A DNA stretch of 64,000 nt from Streptomyces sp. CG 926 (GCF_003148825.1 NZ_QGGZ01000006.1:310001-374000); one strand, 5' to 3'. Positions 7,638 to 16,639 are shown, counted from the stretch's first letter. The notes: a model not told the origin generated them from the sequence alone. Numbers and translations are program-made.

Positions 7638-8828
7638 ATGACCACCACCACACCCCACACGTCCACGGCACTCTCCGTCGTGATCGGCGCGGGCGGCACC
7701 GGCGGGCACATCTACCCCGGTCTCGCCCTCGCGGAGGCGCTGCGCGGAGCCGTGCCCGGAGCCGTGGTCTCGTTCATCGGGACCGAGCGGGGCCTGGAGA
7801 CCGAGCTGATCCCCCGCGCCGGGTACCGCCTGCACACCGTCGACATGATCCCCTTCGATCCCGCGCTGGGCGCGAAGCGGTACCTGCTCCCCGCGGCGCT
7901 GCTGCGCTCGGCGCACCAGGCACGCTCGGTGATCCGGGCCCAAGGCGCCCACGTCGTCGTGGGCATGGGCGGATATCCGAGCGCCCCGGCCGTGCTCGGT
8001 GCCCGGCTGGCGGGGCTGCCGGCCGTGATCCACGAGTCCAACGCGGTGCCCGGCCGTGCCAACCAGTTCGCGGCCCGGCTCACCCCGCACGTCGCCGTGG
8101 CCTTCGACCGCAGCCGGAGCCACCTCGCGGGCGGTGACCGGGCGCTGACCACCGGGATGCCGATCGCGGCCGCCCTGTCCGGCCTCGCGGAGCTGCCCGG
8201 ACCGGATCGGGTGGCGCTGCGCGCCGAGGCCCGGCGCGCGCTCGGGGTGCCCGCGGGGCGCCGACTGATCGTCTTCAACGGCGGCAGCCTGGGCGCGATC
8301 CGTCTCACCCGGGCGGCGGCCGTGCTCGCCGACCTCTGGCAGTACCGCGACGACGTACAGCTGCTGATCAAGACCGGTCCGGACGCGCTGCCGGACGCGG
8401 TGGCCGAGCTGGTGTCGTCCGGCGGCGAGCGGATCGCTCGGGCCGTGCCGTACCTGGACCGGATGGACCTCGTCTACGCGGCCGCCGATCTGGTGGTGTG
8501 CCGTGCGGGCTCCGCGACCGTCGCCGAACTCGCGGCCACCGGGGTCCCGTCGGTCCTGGTGCCCTACCCGTACGCGCCCGGCGACCACCAGACCCACAAC
8601 GCGCGGGTGCTGTCGGACGCGGGTGCGGGACTGCTCCTGCCCGACGCCGAGACCACCGCCGAACGTCTCGCCGGCCTCATCGGGCCGCTGTTGGCCGACC
8701 CGGCGCGGCTGTCGGCGATGTCCGGCGCCGCCGACCCCGGCCCGCACGCGCGGGCCGCGCAACTGCTGGCCGCGGAAGTCCTCCGCGTCGCCGGCCTCGT
8801 CCCCACACCTCACCTGGAGCGCATATGA
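7638..8828 (+). CDS. MurG-like UDP-GlcNAc glycosyltransferase (paralogue)
   Basis: A 396-residue GT28-fold protein. The MurG glycine loops are present: GAGGTGGHIYPGLALAEAL near residue 17, GMGGYPSAP near 110, HESNAVPGRAN near 132, and the C-domain loop NGGSLGA near 215 (MurG normally has Gln where this protein has Leu). A UDP-sugar site RAGSATVAELAATGVPSVLVPYP follows near 288. The true murG sits in the dcw cluster with cell-division genes, none of which are here, so this is a second, specialised copy. It probably moves GlcNAc or a derivative onto a lipid-linked acceptor at the membrane. The stop overlaps the next gene's ATG. Confidence 0.85.
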   Translation: MTTTTPHTSTALSVVIGAGGTGGHIYPGLALAEALRGAVPGAVVSFIGTERGLETELIPRAGYRLHTVDMIPFDPALGAKRYLLPAALLRSAHQARSVIRAQGAHVVVGMGGYPSAPAVLGARLAGLPAVIHESNAVPGRANQFAARLTPHVAVAFDRSRSHLAGGDRALTTGMPIAAALSGLAELPGPDRVALRAEARRALGVPAGRRLIVFNGGSLGAIRLTRAAAVLADLWQYRDDVQLLIKTGPDALPDAVAELVSSGGERIARAVPYLDRMDLVYAAADLVVCRAGSATVAELAATGVPSVLVPYPYAPGDHQTHNARVLSDAGAGLLLPDAETTAERLAGLIGPLLADPARLSAMSGAADPGPHARAAQLLAAEVLRVAGLVPTPHLERI

Positions 8829-9820
8829 ACAGCTGGACCGACCGGACCGTCCTCGTCACCGGCGCGGAGGGCTTCATCGGCTCGACGTTGGTGGACCTGC
8901 TGGTGTCGCGGGGCGCGCGGGTGCGTGCCTTCGTGCACTACAAGCCGTACGCCGAGAAGGGCCACCTGGCGCGCTACCTCGCCGACCCGGACGGTCCGGT
9001 GGAGATGTGGGCGGGCGATGTCCGTGACGCGGGCCGGGTCAGCGACGCGGTGGCCGGCTGCGACACCGTCTTCCACCTGGCGGCGCTGATCGGGATTCCG
9101 TACAGCTACGCCTCGCCGGGCGCGTACGTGCAGACGAACGTCACGGGCACGCAGAACGTGGCGGAGGCCTGCCGGCGGCACGGCGTACGGCGTCTCGTGC
9201 ACACCTCGACCAGTGAGGTCTACGGGACGGCGCTGACCGCCCCGATCTCCGAGAGCCACCCGCTGCAGCCGCAGTCCCCGTACTCCGCGTCGAAGATCGG
9301 CGCGGACATGATGGCGCTCTCCTTCCACCACGCCTTCGAACTCCCGGTGACGGTGGTGCGCCCGTTCAACACCTTCGGCCCGCGCCAGTCGGCCCGCGCG
9401 GTCATCCCGACGATCCTGGCGCAACTGCACGCGGGGGCCCGGGAGATCCGCCTCGGCTCGCTCACCCCGACCCGGGACTTCACCTACGTGACGGACACGG
9501 CGGAGGGCTTCCTGGCGGTGGCGGAGTGCGACCGGGCGCTGGGTGAGGTGGTCAACCTCGGCACCGGTGCGGAGATCTCGGTCGGCGCCCTGGCCCAGGC
9601 CCTGATCACGGCTTCCGGCCGGGACGCGGAGGTGGTGGTGGACCCGACCCGGCTGCGCCCGTCGGGCAGCGAGGTCCAGCGACTGCTGTCGGACAACTCC
9701 CGGGCCCGCGACTGGGCCGGCTGGCGGCCCGAGGTCGGCCTGGAGGAGGGCCTGCGCCGCACCTCGGACTGGATCGCGGCGAATCCTTCCCTCTTCGCGC
9801 CGGACCGGTACGCGGTCTGA
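8825..9820 (+). CDS. NAD-dependent 4,6-dehydratase/epimerase (LegB-like)
   Basis: A 331-residue extended SDR. The Rossmann motif TGAEGFIGS is at residues 11-19, TSTSEVYG near 125, and the catalytic YSASK near 150; RPFNTFGPRQSARAVIPTIL is characteristic of the LegB/UDP-GlcNAc 4,6-dehydratase group. The expected reaction removes water from a nucleotide-sugar, often UDP-GlcNAc, to give a 4-keto-6-deoxy sugar. It overlaps the MurG-like gene by four bases (ATGA) and shares its promoter, so donor-sugar modification and transfer may be linked. Whether the MurG-like enzyme uses its product is inference. Confidence 0.88.
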   Translation: MNSWTDRTVLVTGAEGFIGSTLVDLLVSRGARVRAFVHYKPYAEKGHLARYLADPDGPVEMWAGDVRDAGRVSDAVAGCDTVFHLAALIGIPYSYASPGAYVQTNVTGTQNVAEACRRHGVRRLVHTSTSEVYGTALTAPISESHPLQPQSPYSASKIGADMMALSFHHAFELPVTVVRPFNTFGPRQSARAVIPTILAQLHAGAREIRLGSLTPTRDFTYVTDTAEGFLAVAECDRALGEVVNLGTGAEISVGALAQALITASGRDAEVVVDPTRLRPSGSEVQRLLSDNSRARDWAGWRPEVGLEEGLRRTSDWIAANPSLFAPDRYAV

Positions 9821-9882
9821 GGGCCGGCTCGATCGGGCCTGATCGGGTCCGGTCCGACCCGGGGCGCCGTCGGACGGATATC

Positions 9883-9901
9883 CCGGTGAACCGATCACCG
9901 G
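9883..9901. terminator. small inverted repeat in the gap after the dehydratase
   Basis: CCGGTGA-N5-TCACCGG between the dehydratase stop and the GNAT start. It could be a weak terminator or an operator for the GNAT gene. GATATC occurs on both sides of it. Confidence 0.3.
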
Positions 9902-9950
9902 TCGCCGGATATCTTGGCTCGTCCCGCACCGACACCGGAGGTCCTCCAGC

Positions 9951-10493
9951 ATGAGCAGCACGACGCCGTCCTTTCCCGACCGTATGGAGCTGACGGGCGA
10001 GGGGCTGGTCCTGCGCGACTGGACGGCGGCGGACCTGGCGGCGATGCCCGAGCTCTTCGACCACCCCGACATCGCCTACTGGACGCCGATCGTCTCCCCC
10101 TTCGACGGCGAGGCCGCCCGTAACCGTCTGGCGCGGGCGCGGCAGCTGCGCGAGGAGGGTACGGCCCTTCTGCTGGCCATCACCGTCGACGGCGGCGCCC
10201 CGCTCGGCGAGGTGATGCTCAAGCGCGCGCCCGAGGGTACGGAGCTCGGATACGCCCTCGGTCCGGCGCACCGGGGCCAGGGCCTGGCCGCCCGAGCGGT
10301 GCGGGTGATGGCCGCGTACGCCTTCGAGGAGCTGGGTGTGGACCGGGTGATCCTGGAGCTGGAGGCCGAGAACGCCTCCAGCGTCGGCGTGGCCACCCGG
10401 GCCGGCTTCCGCCTCCTCGACGTGCCGTTGATCACGGGCGAGGAGAAGGGCCGCCCCTACGCGCTCCAGACCTGGGGCCTCGACCGCTCCTGA
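9951..10493 (+). CDS. GNAT family N-acetyltransferase (RimJ/RimL type)
   Basis: A 180-residue acetyltransferase. The N-terminal half has LVLRDWTAADLAAMPELF and the acetyl-CoA loop is LGPAHRGQGLAARAVRVMAAYAFEELGVDRVILELEAENASSVGVATRAGF, the standard RimJ/L layout ending in N-x-x-S. SD GGAGG lies before the ATG. The substrate (N-terminal amine of a protein or a small molecule) cannot be told. Its last 37 bases overlap the 3' end of the converging LLM gene. Confidence 0.9.
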   Translation: MSSTTPSFPDRMELTGEGLVLRDWTAADLAAMPELFDHPDIAYWTPIVSPFDGEAARNRLARARQLREEGTALLLAITVDGGAPLGEVMLKRAPEGTELGYALGPAHRGQGLAARAVRVMAAYAFEELGVDRVILELEAENASSVGVATRAGFRLLDVPLITGEEKGRPYALQTWGLDRS

Positions 10494-11479
10494 CCCTGGA
10501 GGGCCGGACCGGAGGCGGCGGCCACCGGGGCCGCGGAGTGGGGCTCCGAGGCCTGGAGGGCGAAGGCCTCGGACAGCAGCTCGTACGAGCGTCGGCGGTC
10601 CGCCGGGTCGCAGGTCAGGGTGTTGATGATCAGCTCGTCCACGCCGTGGCTCCCGGCGAGGGCCGTCAGTACCGCGGCCACCTGCTCCGGCGCGCCGGAG
10701 ACGAGGGCCGTGCGGTGCACCTTGGCCCGTTCCAGTTCCGCGCCCGTCCAGCGGTGGCGGCGCGTGGTCTCGTACGACGGCAGCGGGCCGTCCTCGCCGA
10801 GGTCCTTGCGGGCGCGCCACAGCAGCAGGCTCTGGGCCAGTTCCTCGGCGCGGGCGGCGCTGTCCGCCGTCACCACGCGTACCGCGAGCGCGCCGCCCGG
10901 CCGGGCGCCGGTGGAGGTGCGGAACTGGGCGCGGTAGTCCTCGAAGGCCTCCTGACCGCCCGTCGGGGAGAAGAAGTGCCCGAACGCGAACTCCGTACCC
11001 AGCAGCCCGGCCAGCCGCGCCGACTCACGTCCCGCGCCCAGGAGCCACATCTGTGGCGGGACCGGTGCGTGCGGCACGACCCCGCCCTCGCCCAGCAGGG
11101 CGCGCAGCCCGGCCAGCCGTTGCGGGAAGTCGCGGGCGGGACCGCCGGCCCGGCCGATGCCGAGGTCGACGCGGCCCGGGTGGAGGGAGGCCAGTACGCC
11201 GAACACCTCGGCCACCTTCGCCGGGTCGTAGCGGGGCAGGAGCACTCCGCCGGTCCCGATCCGCATCCGCGAGGTGTGGGCGAGCAGGGTGCCCGCGAGG
11301 ATCTCCGGCGCGCTGCTCGCGAAGCCCGGCGAGTCGTGGTGTTCGGCGACCCAGTAGCGGGTGTAGCCGAGTCCCTCGGCGGAGCGGGCGAGGTCCACGG
11401 AAGCGCGGAGCGCCTGGTCCGGGGTGTGGTCCTCGCCGACCGGGGTCTGGTCGAGTACGGACAGTCGCAGCTTCGTCAT
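10457..11479 (-). CDS. LLM-class flavin-dependent oxidoreductase (MsnO8-like)
   Basis: A 340-residue luciferase-like TIM-barrel protein. LSVLDQTPVGEDHTPDQALRASVDLARSAEGLGYTRYWVAEHH at the N-terminus and LHPGRVDLGIGRAGG near residue 98 are typical of the MsnO8/YhbW group. Such enzymes use reduced flavin to oxidise small molecules; the substrate is not predictable. The C-terminal 25 residues are variable and overlap the GNAT gene on the other strand. The unknown protein and hydrolase that follow on the same strand may belong to the same transcript (gap 14 bases). Confidence 0.9.
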   Translation of the reverse strand: MTKLRLSVLDQTPVGEDHTPDQALRASVDLARSAEGLGYTRYWVAEHHDSPGFASSAPEILAGTLLAHTSRMRIGTGGVLLPRYDPAKVAEVFGVLASLHPGRVDLGIGRAGGPARDFPQRLAGLRALLGEGGVVPHAPVPPQMWLLGAGRESARLAGLLGTEFAFGHFFSPTGGQEAFEDYRAQFRTSTGARPGGALAVRVVTADSAARAEELAQSLLLWRARKDLGEDGPLPSYETTRRHRWTGAELERAKVHRTALVSGAPEQVAAVLTALAGSHGVDELIINTLTCDPADRRRSYELLSEAFALQASEPHSAAPVAAASGPALQGQERSRPQVWSA

Positions 11480-11492
11480 GACGAGCGGCCTT

Positions 11493-12014
11493 TCAGTGCT
11501 GGTGGGCGGGGAGACCGGTGGCGCCCGCCATGGTCGCGGGCACGATCCTGAAGTCCCGTTCGAAGACCAGGTTGTGGAGGTCCGCGGCGGCGATCGCGCG
11601 CAGGGTGGGCAGTTCGGCGGCGGCCTGCGCGTCGTCGAAGACGTTCAGCGGCCACTCGGAGACGGTCGCGCCGCGCAGGTGCGGGTGGTGGAAGGAGGCT
11701 CCGTAGTGCGCGTAGAGCGTCACGGGCGGGATGTCGGCGGCCGACTGCTCGTCCCACCACAGGGTCCAGGCGTGGAAAAGGCTGCGGTCCTCCGCTCGTT
11801 GGACACCGCTCGCGTCGATCACGCCCTGCCCGAGGAGCAGTTCGTCGTTGAGCTCGCCGAGCGCCTGGCGGGCGTACGGGTCCAACAGGCGGGCGGCGGT
11901 TCGGAAGTGTTGCTCCTTGTCCGGGCGGGAGACGGCGCCGCCGTGGATGCCGTCGCGCAGATCGGCGAAGTGGCGCAGCAGGGCGTCGAGGTTGGGGACG
12001 TCCGAGGTGGTCAT
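11493..12014 (-). CDS. hypothetical protein coupled to an alpha/beta hydrolase
   Basis: A 173-residue soluble protein with no family I recognise. It contains a conserved-looking core: SLFHAWTLWWDEQSAADIPPVTLYAHYGASFHHPHLRG is aromatic- and His-rich, and the end has LHNLVFERDFRIVP. No signal peptide or TM segment is present. The start ATG is one base from the stop of the hydrolase gene (TGACATG), so the two are translationally coupled and probably act together. A substrate-binding or cyclase-like role would fit, but this is a guess. Confidence 0.75.
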   Translation of the reverse strand: MTTSDVPNLDALLRHFADLRDGIHGGAVSRPDKEQHFRTAARLLDPYARQALGELNDELLLGQGVIDASGVQRAEDRSLFHAWTLWWDEQSAADIPPVTLYAHYGASFHHPHLRGATVSEWPLNVFDDAQAAAELPTLRAIAAADLHNLVFERDFRIVPATMAGATGLPAHQH

Positions 12015-12015
12015 G

Positions 12016-12918
12016 TCAGCTCCAGGAAGGGGAGGAGGGGAGGTTGTCGGCGTCGTTCGGTGAGGTGAGCGTGAGCCGGTGCAGGGCCAGCCCGAGCCAG
12101 CCGCGCATCGACGACGCCGGATGTCCGCCGGGGCCGCCCGGGCCGGGGCCGGGGCCGGGGCTCGGCTGCAGGAACGCCCCGTGGCCCGTCTGCCGGAACT
12201 CCCGGAGGGCGACCTCCACCCCCGCAGCCCGGAGCAGACGCCCGTAGCGGTGCACGTCGTCACCGACGGGGTCGAGGTCGCCGGTGGCCAGAACGGCAGG
12301 TGCGAGTCCGCGCAGGTCGGCGGCCTCGAAGGGGGTGCTGTGGAGCCGTGTGCCGTCCGCGGCCACGGGCAGCCCGGGAGCCCGGTAGTCCTGCCAGGCC
12401 GCCCTCAGGTAGGAGGCCGTGGGGAACAGGTCGGGGAAGCGCTGGTAGGAGGCCGCCGCGCAGGCGGGGTCGAGCGGCGGGTACGCGAGGACCTGCGCGG
12501 CCAGCGGGATCCCGCGGTCGCGGCAGACGAGGGCGGCCGAGGCGGCGAGGGTGCCGCCGGCGCTGTCCCCGCCGACGGCCAGGAGGGGCGCGTGGGACGG
12601 GTCCCCGGTGGGCCGGTCCTGGTGTTCCCCGGCCGCCCAGGTCAGGGCGGACAGGATGTCCTCGACCATGGCCGGGTGGCGTACCTCGGGGGCCAGCCGG
12701 TAGTCCACGCTCACCACGCCGAAGCGGGAGTGGCGGGCGAGTTCGGCGGTGGCGCCGTGCCAGTCCCGCGCCGATCCGGCACGCCAGCTGCCTCCGTGGG
12801 CCCACACCAACCAGCCTTGCGGTGCGGGCGCACCGGGCCGGTACACCCGGGCGGTCAGCGGCCCGGACGGGGTGGGCACGGACACCTGCTCCCAGCTGAC
12901 GACGGTGGGTGTGGCCAT
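12016..12918 (-). CDS. alpha/beta hydrolase of the hormone-sensitive-lipase family
   Basis: A 300-residue esterase/lipase. The oxyanion-hole motif WAHGGSW is near residue 45, the nucleophile elbow GDSAGG near 120, and the catalytic His in QTGHGAF near 245. After the last motif there is an unusual C-terminal extension with a Pro-Gly-Pro run (residues ~253-262) and about 35 further residues. The ATG at 12918 follows AAAGGAA; a longer ORF upstream is low-complexity and unlikely to be translated. It heads the pair with the 173-residue protein. It probably hydrolyses a short-chain ester. Confidence 0.9.
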   Translation of the reverse strand: MATPTVVSWEQVSVPTPSGPLTARVYRPGAPAPQGWLVWAHGGSWRAGSARDWHGATAELARHSRFGVVSVDYRLAPEVRHPAMVEDILSALTWAAGEHQDRPTGDPSHAPLLAVGGDSAGGTLAASAALVCRDRGIPLAAQVLAYPPLDPACAAASYQRFPDLFPTASYLRAAWQDYRAPGLPVAADGTRLHSTPFEAADLRGLAPAVLATGDLDPVGDDVHRYGRLLRAAGVEVALREFRQTGHGAFLQPSPGPGPGPGGPGGHPASSMRGWLGLALHRLTLTSPNDADNLPSSPSWS

Positions 12919-13063
12919 CGGGGTTCCTTTCCATCGGTGGCCGGCGCTCGCGCGGGGCCCGGGGCCCGAGGCCCGGGGCCGACGTGCACGGCCGGGGCCA
13001 ACGTTCGCGGCCGGGACAGGGCTGTCACAAGGCGGAGTTGCCTTAGTGGAGGCGCGCACTTCG

Positions 13064-14497
13064 TCAGCTGGACCGCTCGGTGCGGAGGAAGAGGACGGTG
13101 GTGAGGATGCCGACCACGACGACGGCGGTGTTCACGATCACCGCGGTCGTGATGCCGGCGTGGATGTCGGTGTTCGCCGCGACCACCGCCGACATGATCG
13201 GGGTGCCCATGGTGATACCGACCTGCTGGGTCATCGTCGCCAGACCCGTCGCCATGCCCTGCTCGTGATCCGGCAGTCCCGTCGTCGCCGTCACCATGAA
13301 GCCGACGATCACCAGCATGTTGCCGATGCCGCCGGCGAAGGTGGCGATGAGCAGCAGCCACATGCTCGCCGAGCTCTCACCGAGCGCGATCAGACTCAGC
13401 GTGGCCACCGCCTGCAACACACCACCGATGATCAGCGTGCTGCGGGTGTTCGTCGCCGCGATCACCCGCGGCGCGATCGAACCACCGATCACCGTGCCGA
13501 CACCCAGCACACCGAAGGACAGACCCGCCGTCAGCGGCGAGAAGTCCAGCACTTCCTGCAGGTAGAGCGTCATCAGGAAGACCAGACTCGTCTCCGTCAG
13601 GAACGCGATCAGACCCGCGATGTTGCCCCACGCCACCGTCTTCTTCTTCAACACCGACACGGGGACGAGAGGAGCCGCGCTCTTCGACTCGATCGCGTAG
13701 AAGGCGATCAGCAGCACCACACCGGCGGCCAGCCAGCCCAGCGCGCTGCCCGAGCCCCAACCGTGCTCACCCGCCTGCGTCAGCCCGTAGATCAGCGCCA
13801 GCAGACCCAGCGTCACGGCCGTCGCGCCGGGAACATCCAGCTTCGGACGCGACTGCGGACGGGATTCCTTGATCACGGTCGGAGCGATGAACAACACCGC
13901 GAGCGCCACCGGCACGTTGATGAAGAACGCCCACCGCCACGACAGCAGATCGGTCAGGACACCACCCAGGATCGCGCCCGTCGTGAAACCGGCCGACATC
14001 AGGGCGCCGTTCAGCCCGAGAGCCTTCTGCCGCAGCGGCCCTTCGGGGAACGAGGTGGTCAGCAGGGACAGACCGGCCGGAGTCACCGCGGCCGTCGCGA
14101 GACCCTGGAACACACGCGCCGCGATCAGCATCTCCGGCGACGTCGCCAGACCACCCGCCAACGAGGACAGACCCAACACCGCCAGCCCCACCAGGAACAG
14201 CCGGCGCCGACCGAACAGATCCGCCACCCGCCCGAACAACAAGGTGAAACCGGCGGCGCACAGCGCGAACGACGTCGCGATCCACTGCAGATTCGACAAC
14301 GAGAAACCGAGCCCGTCACCGATCACCGGCAACGCCACATTCAGAATCGAGAAATCGACCGCCAGCATGAACTGCGCCACCAGCAGCACCACAAGAACCA
14401 ACTTCAGACGCCCGTCCAACCGAACGGGCCCCTCGGCTCCTCCCCCCTCCCCTGCACCCGCGTCAACACGCGCTCCCTCGACAACCGACATCGCCAT
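13064..14497 (-). CDS. MFS transporter, DHA2 family (EmrB/QacA type)
   Basis: A 477-residue exporter with about 14 TM segments. LVAQFMLAVDFSILNVALPVIGDGL carries the family's conserved Asp in TM1, and RVADLFGRRRLFLVGLAVL is the loop 2-3 motif; GLALM/FPEGPLRQKALGLNGALMSAG follow. AAAGGATGT precedes the ATG. It exports a hydrophobic or cationic compound by proton antiport. It lies between the hydrolase and the StrR-like regulator, all on one strand, so it could export the product of whatever the regulator controls; this is inference. Confidence 0.92.
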   Translation of the reverse strand: MAMSVVEGARVDAGAGEGGGAEGPVRLDGRLKLVLVVLLVAQFMLAVDFSILNVALPVIGDGLGFSLSNLQWIATSFALCAAGFTLLFGRVADLFGRRRLFLVGLAVLGLSSLAGGLATSPEMLIAARVFQGLATAAVTPAGLSLLTTSFPEGPLRQKALGLNGALMSAGFTTGAILGGVLTDLLSWRWAFFINVPVALAVLFIAPTVIKESRPQSRPKLDVPGATAVTLGLLALIYGLTQAGEHGWGSGSALGWLAAGVVLLIAFYAIESKSAAPLVPVSVLKKKTVAWGNIAGLIAFLTETSLVFLMTLYLQEVLDFSPLTAGLSFGVLGVGTVIGGSIAPRVIAATNTRSTLIIGGVLQAVATLSLIALGESSASMWLLLIATFAGGIGNMLVIVGFMVTATTGLPDHEQGMATGLATMTQQVGITMGTPIMSAVVAANTDIHAGITTAVIVNTAVVVVGILTTVLFLRTERSS

Positions 14498-14561
14498 ACA
14501 TCCTTTCGATCACAACTGAGGCCTTCCGACTCGAAGGCCGGTACTCGCCGGGGAAGCCGGC

Positions 14562-15533
14562 TCAGGCAGGGGTTTGCGCCGAGGCACGGCGCCGGAGTTC
14601 TTCGGACAGTTCCTGCCAGTCCCGTGCGCACTGGGCGGCCGCGGCGGCCGCCGTCTCCACGCGGTACGGGGGTATCGCGGCGACGATCCGCTCCCACTGA
14701 CGCAGTCCGCTCACCTGGAGGTCGAGCATGCGGAGCAGGAGCCGGCCCGCATCGCTCAGCCTGAGCAGGGGGTCCTTGCACAGGCTGCTGACGAGGGCGG
14801 GCAGTGGCTGCCCCCGGACCCGGGCCGACACCGGGGGTGGTGCGGGGGCCGGGCTGCTGTCGGAGCGCCGCTGGGTGGCCGGTACGGGGTCCGCGCCCGC
14901 GCCGATCCGGCGCCGTACGTCCCGCACGGTCGAGGGCGCGATGCCCGCCTCCCGTGCGATCTGCCGCAGCGACGCGGTGGGTCGACCGGCCAGCAACCGG
15001 GCCGCGGTCTCCCGGCCGCGGACCGGATCGGCCGGCCGGACGCGGCCGTCCTGGCCGACGCGGCCCGGTGGGGCGGGCCCCGGCACCTCGCGGCGTCGTA
15101 GCGCCCCGACGGTCTTGCCCACCAGCCCGGTCCGCCGCGCGATACCGCGGTCGGACCAGTCCGGGTGGGACCGCAGGATCCGTAGCGCCGCGGCGGTCCG
15201 TTCCGCCGGGGTGAGCGGGAGCCCGTGACTGATGTTGGCCTCGACCGAGAGCACGAACGCGTCCTCGGCGCTGCCGTCGAAGTACGTCACCCCCACCGTG
15301 TCCTGCCCGCGCAGTACGGCGGCCCGCAACCGGTGCGTGCCGTCGATGATCCGCATGGTGGGGCGGTGCACGAGCAGCGGCGGCAGCGTCCGGTCGGATT
15401 GCGCGAGAGCCTGTGCGTGACCCTCGTCCACCTGGACGGTGCGCGGGGAATCCGCAGCGAGCAGTGCGTCGACCGGCACCTCGGTGACGACGTCGGGGGT
15501 CTGCGTCGCGCGCCGCGGGTTCGGCTTGTCCAT
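14562..15533 (-). CDS. StrR/NovG-family pathway-specific regulator (ParB-like)
   Basis: A 323-residue DNA-binding protein. The N-terminal ParB-like domain reads VPVDALLAADSPRT..., then LPPLLVHRPTMRIIDGTHRLRAAVLRG and HGLPLTPAERTAAALRILRSHPDWSDRGIARRTGLVGKTVGALRRR, the pattern of StrR, NovG and the glycopeptide regulators. A second HTH-like segment is SLRQIAREAGIAPSTVRDVRRR near residue 195. AGGAGG lies eight bases before the chosen ATG. These proteins activate antibiotic clusters at GTTCRACTG-type dyads; I saw no such site in the window. No TTA codon was seen. Confidence 0.88.
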   Translation of the reverse strand: MDKPNPRRATQTPDVVTEVPVDALLAADSPRTVQVDEGHAQALAQSDRTLPPLLVHRPTMRIIDGTHRLRAAVLRGQDTVGVTYFDGSAEDAFVLSVEANISHGLPLTPAERTAAALRILRSHPDWSDRGIARRTGLVGKTVGALRRREVPGPAPPGRVGQDGRVRPADPVRGRETAARLLAGRPTASLRQIAREAGIAPSTVRDVRRRIGAGADPVPATQRRSDSSPAPAPPPVSARVRGQPLPALVSSLCKDPLLRLSDAGRLLLRMLDLQVSGLRQWERIVAAIPPYRVETAAAAAAQCARDWQELSEELRRRASAQTPA

Positions 15534-15604
15534 GGGGTTCACCTCCTTGTCCGCACTCGGTGGTTCGGGGGCCGCTCCGTTCGGCGGGGCGGCCCCGGGG
15601 AAGA

Positions 15605-15628
15605 AATTACGTAATTACCGTTCGGTAA
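15605..15628. promoter_or_regulatory. AT-rich dyads upstream of the StrR-like gene
   Basis: ATTACGTAAT (15605-15614) is directly followed by TTACC-GTTC-GGTAA (15615-15628). This is one of the few AT-rich stretches in the window and lies about 75 bases before the regulator start, so it is likely to hold its promoter or an operator. The binding protein is unknown. Confidence 0.45.
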
Positions 15629-15688
15629 CCAATCTCGAAGCCGAACCCCGTTGAGATCTGGGCAAGTTGACGAAGGAGTGCCAGGTGG

Positions 15689-15723
15689 GGTGGGCGACCG
15701 CGGAAGTTCCCCGGTCGCCCACC
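15689..15723 (-). terminator. probable galU terminator
   Basis: A 12-bp perfect stem (GGTGGGCGACCG and its complement) with an 11-base loop, starting 11 bases past the galU stop codon. No T-run. Confidence 0.6.
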
Positions 15724-15733
15724 GGGCGACCGC

Positions 15734-16639
15734 TCAGACCCCGACGAGCTCTTCCGCTCGCACGAACTCCCTGAGCCAGGCCAGGAATTCGGGGCCCAGG
15801 TCGGCTCGTTCGCAGGCGAGCCTGACCGTGGCGCGCAGGTACTCGGCGCGGTCCCCGGTGTCGTAGCGCCGGCCGGAGAAGACGACGCCGTGCACGGGGC
15901 GCCCGGCTCGGACCAGCGTGCTCAGCGCGTCGGTGAGTTGGATCTCGCCGCCGCGCCCGGGGTCGGTGTTCCGTAGGACCTCGAAGATCTCGGGGTCGAG
16001 GAGGTAGCGGCCGATGACGGCCAGATTGCTGGGGGCCGTCCCGGGCTCCGGTTTCTCCACCAACTCGGTGATGCGCACGCCGTCGCCGCCCGCCGATGCA
16101 TCCACCGCGGCGCATCCGTACAGGTGGATGGCCTGCGGATCCACCTCCATGAGGGCCACGACGCTCCCGCCGAGCCGCTCCCGCACCTCGGCCATCCGGG
16201 CGAGCAGCGGGTCGCGGGGGTCGATGAGGTCGTCGGCCAGGAGGACGGCGAAGGGCTCCCGGCCGACGTGGGGCGCGGCACACAGGACGGCGTGCCCGAG
16301 GCCCTTCGGGTCCCGCTGGCGCACGTAGTGGATGTCGGCGAGTTCGGTGGAGGCGCAGACACTCCGGAGTTTGTCCTGATCACCCCGCCGCTGGAGAGCC
16401 TCCTCCAGCTCGTAGTTGCGGTCGAAGTGGTCCTCCAGCGGTCGCTTGTTGCGTCCGGTGACCATGAGGATGTCGGACATCCCCGCCGCCACGGCCTCCT
16501 CCACCACGTACTGGATGGCCGGCTTGTCGACCACCGGCAGCATTTCCTTCGGGGTGGCCTTGGTCAGCGGGAGGAATCGTGTGCCGAGTCCCGCGGCGGG
16601 GATCACTGCTTTGGTTATCCGGTGAGGTGTGGAATTCAT
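15734..16639 (-). CDS. galU: UTP--glucose-1-phosphate uridylyltransferase
   Basis: A 301-residue nucleotidyltransferase. AVIPAAGLGTRFLPLTKATPKEMLPVVDKPAIQYVVEEA at residues 11-49 is the GalU signature, with DPKGLGHAVLCA near 110, LLADDLID near 132 and VEKPEPGTAPSNLAVIGRYLLDPEIFEVL near 195. It makes UDP-glucose for envelope polysaccharides and sugar-nucleotide pathways. It is a single minus-strand gene followed by a good terminator. Its place in a regulatory island with manB suggests a second, cluster-associated copy, although this cannot be proved from the window. Confidence 0.95.
   Translation of the reverse strand: MNSTPHRITKAVIPAAGLGTRFLPLTKATPKEMLPVVDKPAIQYVVEEAVAAGMSDILMVTGRNKRPLEDHFDRNYELEEALQRRGDQDKLRSVCASTELADIHYVRQRDPKGLGHAVLCAAPHVGREPFAVLLADDLIDPRDPLLARMAEVRERLGGSVVALMEVDPQAIHLYGCAAVDASAGGDGVRITELVEKPEPGTAPSNLAVIGRYLLDPEIFEVLRNTDPGRGGEIQLTDALSTLVRAGRPVHGVVFSGRRYDTGDRAEYLRATVRLACERADLGPEFLAWLREFVRAEELVGV

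Noticed and set aside
6783..8813. 676-residue minus-strand ORF over the murG-like gene
   Set aside because: Antisense frame of a gene with clear MurG motifs; no own SD or family.
10457..10493. Frameshift at the GNAT/LLM junction
   Set aside because: Both genes have intact family ends; a 37-base convergent overlap explains the region.
15605..15628. StrR-type activator binding site
   Set aside because: The dyads are TTAC/GTAA-type and do not contain the GTTCRACTG half-site expected for StrR/NovG proteins.
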